From RH-AL1 sp964244495 (lineage in GTDB: Bacteria; Pseudomonadota; Alphaproteobacteria; Rhizobiales; Beijerinckiaceae), in contig CAXTIU010000008.1 in NCBI GenBank assembly GCA_964244495.1, positions 1 through 64,000 on the forward strand: a DNA stretch of 64,000 nt, given 5' to 3'. Both the position numbers and the translations under genes were made by a program. Position 1 is the first letter of the stretch, and every line of letters starts with the position of its first letter. Of this stretch, positions 60,440-64,000 are shown one piece after another. The notes beneath the pieces were generated by a model that was given only the letters and a program-made list of their open reading frames with translations, was not told the DNA's origin and did no database searches.

Positions 60440-62827
60440 TCAGGTCGGGACGGACTCCGACGTCGTTGCCGGCTCCCTCGGGAAACCGAGGGCGCGGATC
60501 TCGTTCGTCAACTGCTTCATGCTCGTCTCGTCCTTCTTCAGCACGCGGTGCGCCTCGGCGAGCTGTCGGTACTCCGCCGCGGAGATGTCGCGCGCGCTGA
60601 GGACCACGACCGGGATGTTCGCGCAGCCGGGTATCGCGCGAAGGCGATGGAGGAAGGCGAAGCCGTCCATCATCGGCATGGTCAGGTCGAGCAGGATCAA
60701 CTGCGGTGGCGCCTGCGCCACCCGTTCCAGCGCGTCGGCGCCGTTGCCGGCCTCCCGCACCGCCCACGCGTTGCGTTCCAGCACGGTCCGAAGCCGAAGG
60801 CGCGTGTCGGGATCATCATCGACCACCAGGACATCGCCGCCCGAGCCGCCGCCCAGGTCACCGCCGATCTCGCGAAACCGCTCCATCACCGTCTTGAGCC
60901 GCACCCAGTCGATCGGCTTCATCACCGCGTCGGCCGCTCCCAGCGCCATGCTCAGCCCGGGCTCCGCGACGAAGCTGACCATCACCACCGGTATGTCGGC
61001 GGTTTCAGCCGTCGCCTTGAGGGCGTTCAGGACCGACCAGCCGTCCTGGTCCGGCAGCATCACGTCGAGGAGGATCACGCGGGGTTTCAGCGCGCGCGCC
61101 AGCGCGAGGCCGCTGCGGCCGTCGCCGGCGGATCGGGCGGCGAAGTTCTGCTTGCCCAGGAAGCGGCTCAGCAGTTCCCGCTGCGAGGCGTCGTCGTCGA
61201 TGACGAGCACGAGGTCGCGGGCCGTGTCGATCCCACCGCCTTCGAGGTCCTGCCCCTCGGCCTTGTCCGTGTCGCGAACCGGCGCGACGACCGGCACCCG
61301 CAGCGTGAAGCACGTGCCCTGTCCCTCCCGGCTCGTCGCGGTGATGTCGCCCCCGAGCAACCGGCTGAAGGCGCGGCTCAGCGCGAGGCCGAGCCCCGTG
61401 CCGCCGAACTTGCGGGTCGTCGTCTCGTCGGCCTGGGTGAAGCGCTCGAAGAGCCTCTCCAGCTGCTCGGGCGTCATGCCGATGCCCGTGTCCTCCACCG
61501 CGATGGAGAGCCAGTCGCCGTCGGAGCCCCGCTCCCGCGCGACGCGCAGGACGATCTGTCCGTTCTCGGTGAACTTGCAGGCGTTGCTCAGAAGGTTGAA
61601 CAAGCATTGCCGCAGCTTGACCGGGTCCGAATGGATGGTGCCGAGGTCGTCGGCCAGCGTGAGCACGAGCGTGTTCGACTTGGTGCGGACGAGCGTCTCG
61701 ATGGTGGCGGCCGCGTCGCGCACGAAGGCTTCCACGTCGAGGTCCTCGGCGGCGATCTCCATCTTGCTGGCTTCGACCTTGCTGAGATCGAGGACGTCGT
61801 TGATGAGGCTGAGCAGATGCTTGGCGTTCGCCTTGATCTTCGCCAGGTCGCTCAGCATGCCCGGCTCGTCGAGCTCCCCGATCTCCTCTTCCAGAAGCTC
61901 GGTGTAGCCGATCACCGCCGAGAGCGGCGTCCGCAGCTCGTGGCTCATGTTGGCGAGGAAGGCGCTCTTCGCCCTGTTGGCCGCCTCGGCGGCGTTGCGC
62001 GCCGCCTCCGCCTCCTCCCTGCGCTGGTTCAGCTCCACGGTCATCAGCGTCTGCACGGCTTCGGCCTGCTTGCGCGCGTCGATGTCGGACACGGCGACGA
62101 CCGCGCCGGTCAGGACGCCCGCCGTGTTGCGCGTGCCCGTGGCGATCAGGTCGATCCAGATCTTGGAGCCGTCACGGCGCTGGTAGCGGACTTCCAGCGA
62201 CGCCTCCTTCGCCCCGCCCTTGATCACCCGGGCCAAGGGGTACTCGTGCGCCTCGACCTGGCGTCCGTCGGCGTGAAAGGCCGTCCAGGCGCCGTACTCT
62301 TCGATGGACTTCGAGCGTCCGCTCGCCACGCCGACGATGTCGTCCATCCGCTTGTTGCGACCGACGATGCGGCCCGACGGCGCTTCGGCGAACATGATGC
62401 CGACCGGCACCGTGTCGAGGATCGTGCGCAGGTCCGTCTCGCTCTTGCCGAGACGCGTGGACGCCGTCTCGTTGTCGAAGATGACCTTGCGCAGCGCGAC
62501 GCACACTTCCACCATCGCGCCACCGACGAGCAGGTACTCGACGATGGCGACCCACTGCGGCACGGTCAGCTGCCACCACGAAGGGCCGGGATGGACGAAG
62601 AAGCAGCCGGCCAGCAGCGCCGACATCCCGATGCCGAGCAGGCCCGGCCCCTGGCCGAGCGCGACGCTGAGCAGGAACACGACCGGCAGGTAGAGGAGGA
62701 AGGGTGCGGTATCGAGCGGCACCAGCAGCCGGAACACTGTGACGAAAGCGAGCGAGCCGACGACGACGCCGTAGCGGGTCCAGACCGTGGGCGCGCTCCG
62801 CGCCAGGACCTTGAGGAACTCTTTCAC
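60440..62827 (-). CDS. Hybrid sensor histidine kinase with two receiver domains
   Basis: The product (about 795 residues) has an N-terminal hydrophobic module (four segments, likely DUF4118-like, about residues 15-105), a PAS domain (ILDTVPVGIMFAEAPSG; VRYQRRDGSKIWIDL), the phosphoacceptor HELRTPLSAVIGY near 292, and an HATPase domain (LLSNACKFTENG; DTGIGM; FGGTGLGLALS). Two receiver domains follow (VILLDVMLPDQDGW and LILLDLTMPMMDGF). Targets are unknown. Start is uncertain: GTG at 62827 is used; an upstream frame to 62983 is low-complexity. It is divergent from a PAS-containing gene. Confidence 0.88.
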   Translation of the reverse strand: MKEFLKVLARSAPTVWTRYGVVVGSLAFVTVFRLLVPLDTAPFLLYLPVVFLLSVALGQGPGLLGIGMSALLAGCFFVHPGPSWWQLTVPQWVAIVEYLLVGGAMVEVCVALRKVIFDNETASTRLGKSETDLRTILDTVPVGIMFAEAPSGRIVGRNKRMDDIVGVASGRSKSIEEYGAWTAFHADGRQVEAHEYPLARVIKGGAKEASLEVRYQRRDGSKIWIDLIATGTRNTAGVLTGAVVAVSDIDARKQAEAVQTLMTVELNQRREEAEAARNAAEAANRAKSAFLANMSHELRTPLSAVIGYTELLEEEIGELDEPGMLSDLAKIKANAKHLLSLINDVLDLSKVEASKMEIAAEDLDVEAFVRDAAATIETLVRTKSNTLVLTLADDLGTIHSDPVKLRQCLFNLLSNACKFTENGQIVLRVARERGSDGDWLSIAVEDTGIGMTPEQLERLFERFTQADETTTRKFGGTGLGLALSRAFSRLLGGDITATSREGQGTCFTLRVPVVAPVRDTDKAEGQDLEGGGIDTARDLVLVIDDDASQRELLSRFLGKQNFAARSAGDGRSGLALARALKPRVILLDVMLPDQDGWSVLNALKATAETADIPVVMVSFVAEPGLSMALGAADAVMKPIDWVRLKTVMERFREIGGDLGGGSGGDVLVVDDDPDTRLRLRTVLERNAWAVREAGNGADALERVAQAPPQLILLDLTMPMMDGFAFLHRLRAIPGCANIPVVVLSARDISAAEYRQLAEAHRVLKKDETSMKQLTNEIRALGFPREPATTSESVPT

Positions 62828-63060
62828 GGGGTCTGGCTCCGGGTGCTTGCTCGGCCGAGCACGGTCCACATCCTCTTGCCCGACCTCGGCTTGAGGGTCC
62901 AACTCTCGCTGCGCTCGCCCCTGCGAAGCCGGATCGCGTCGCGGCCCGGCGCCCACCGTCAAGCTTGCGCAACGCTCCCGCATGACCCATAGCGCTCACG
63001 CGTCCGCGACGCACGGAGCGCGAAGCCTCGGGCGAAGATCCCAATGACCCGTGCCGCCCC

Positions 63061-64000
63061 ATGAAGCAAGCCGATCCGACGCAGTCCGTCCCCGAGCGAT
63101 CCCCCGATGCGGAGCGGCACGATCCCGCGCCGGACGCGAGGCCGTCCCGCGATCCGGCGCGCCTCGCCGCCGCCGGGGTCCTCGCCTGCCCCTTCGACGG
63201 CGTCGAGCTGCTGAGCGCCGAGGGTCGCGTCCGCGCCATCAACGCCCGAGGCGTCGAACTCTACGCACTCGCCACGCCCGGCGACGCGTCGGGGGCCGAT
63301 TTCATCGCCCGCTTCCCTCCAGACACCCGCGAAGCGATGCGCGATATACTTCGAGCGGCCCATGCGGGAACGCCGTCGCGCACGGAGGTTCGTTGCGTCC
63401 TGCCCGGCCCCGAGCCCGGTGGCGGGCCACGCTGGTTGGAGATCACCGTGCGGTCCGTCCAGCTCGCCGAGGGCGAACCCCTTTCCCTCGTCGCCACGTC
63501 GCGCGATGTCACCGACGCCGTCGAGGCGAGATCGTCGCCGCGCGAGGATTGGCGAACGGCGCGGCGCATCCTGCACGCCACGCCCAACATGCTGTGGACG
63601 GCGCGGCCGGACGGCGAACTGGACTGGGTCAACGAGCCGATGCTCGCCTTCACGGGTTCCTCGCTCGCCGAGCTTGCCGGTCGGCCCTGGACCGCCATGG
63701 TCCATCCCGACGACGCGGCAAACGTCGGCGAGCGCTGGTCGCGTGCGGTGCGCGCGGGGGCGCGGCTCGACGTCGAGGCACGGGTCCGCGGCGCCGACGG
63801 GTCCACGCGATGGCAGCTCGTCGGCGCGGCGCCGGTGCGTTCAGGCGCCGGCGCGATGACGGGCTGGGTCGGCACCTTCACCGACATCGAGGCGCAGAAG
63901 GCCGCCGCCGAGGCGCTGGCGCGCGACAACGAACAGCTGGAACAGGACGTCTTCACCCAGCTGCACGAGTTGAAGCGCAGCCAGTCGCGGCTCCAGGCCT
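63061..64000 (+). CDS. PAS-domain signalling protein, truncated by the window end
   Basis: The frame stays open from the ATG at 63061 to the window end (313 codons so far). It contains a first PAS-like region (about residues 42-160) and a second, PAS_3-type, region with HATPNMLWTARPDGELDWVNEPM and AMVHPDDAANVGERW, then GWVGTFTDIEAQKAAAEAL. A helical linker follows (LEQDVFTQLHELKRSQSRLQ), typical before a histidine-kinase or GGDEF domain, which would lie outside. It is divergent from the hybrid kinase. Confidence 0.85.
   Translation, partial: MKQADPTQSVPERSPDAERHDPAPDARPSRDPARLAAAGVLACPFDGVELLSAEGRVRAINARGVELYALATPGDASGADFIARFPPDTREAMRDILRAAHAGTPSRTEVRCVLPGPEPGGGPRWLEITVRSVQLAEGEPLSLVATSRDVTDAVEARSSPREDWRTARRILHATPNMLWTARPDGELDWVNEPMLAFTGSSLAELAGRPWTAMVHPDDAANVGERWSRAVRAGARLDVEARVRGADGSTRWQLVGAAPVRSGAGAMTGWVGTFTDIEAQKAAAEALARDNEQLEQDVFTQLHELKRSQSRLQA

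Overview
The window is a 64 kb chromosomal segment of very high GC content. It is almost wall-to-wall coding with typical alphaproteobacterial gene content. The OmpA/Omp25-like barrel, 340-residue dCTP deaminase, MetZ-type sulfhydrylase, DUF1674 protein, y4iL-type catalase-like protein, RpoH, and rpmI-rplT without infC point to Hyphomicrobiales, perhaps a Methylobacteriaceae/Beijerinckiaceae-like organism. The taxonomy is inferred from protein style only. No rRNA, tRNA, CRISPR array or prophage was found. One assembly gap (100 Ns) lies inside a repetitive gene at 45069-45168.

Layout. 1-222: end of an IS element (transposase start plus terminus). 407-8152: LptF/G-like permease, small protein, eutBC (coenzyme-B12-dependent ethanolamine ammonia-lyase), secreted SNase-like protein, M48 lipoprotein protease, RpoH. 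8166-10194: outer-membrane barrel, FolM/PTR1-like SDR, small protein. 10566-14733: surface-polysaccharide region with two glycosyltransferases, CsbD, and a Wzm/Wzt exporter. 14827-20147: small helical protein, DUF1932 oxidoreductase, secreted protein, Rho, MAPEG protein, rpmI-rplT, DUF1674 (SDHAF4-like). 20392-28966: PHB-depolymerase-family esterase, zinc metallopeptidase, large GT-C-like membrane protein, transglutaminase-like protein, MetZ, Dcd, GNAT. 28977-30275: Wza-like export lipoprotein.

30474-37570: tartrate/D-malate dehydrogenase and its MFS transporter, divergent from a 1020-residue FAD/Fe-S D-2-hydroxyacid dehydrogenase, then an asparaginase-family protein lacking a canonical active-site Asp, and a small partner. 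37632-43576: PAP2 phosphatase, DHA2 efflux pump, CinA/PncC, and an exported flavin amine/amino-acid oxidase paired with a cytochrome c. 44009-47146: repetitive YXWGXW protein and a soluble MCP-PilZ receptor. 47344-52658: a four-gene glucarate/galactarate operon (transporter, GudD, GarL, GarD) with a 15-G tract upstream. 52947-56417: Gly/Tyr-rich secreted protein, FAH-like hydratase, APC permease. 56840-59098: BtuF-like protein, cobalamin riboswitch, NiCoT cobalt/nickel transporter. 59182-64000: catalase-like protein, hybrid histidine kinase, and a divergent PAS protein running off the end.

Functional themes are carboxylate and sugar-acid catabolism, cobalamin economy (EutBC use, BtuF-like binding, riboswitch-controlled cobalt uptake), polysaccharide export, and signalling. 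No defence island or plainly novel multigene system is visible. The most unusual items are the amine-oxidase/cytochrome c pair, the Asp-to-Ala asparaginase, the soluble MCP-PilZ receptor, a transglutaminase-like protein with Asn at the usual His position, the phase-consistent collapsed repeat at the gap, and the poly-G tract.
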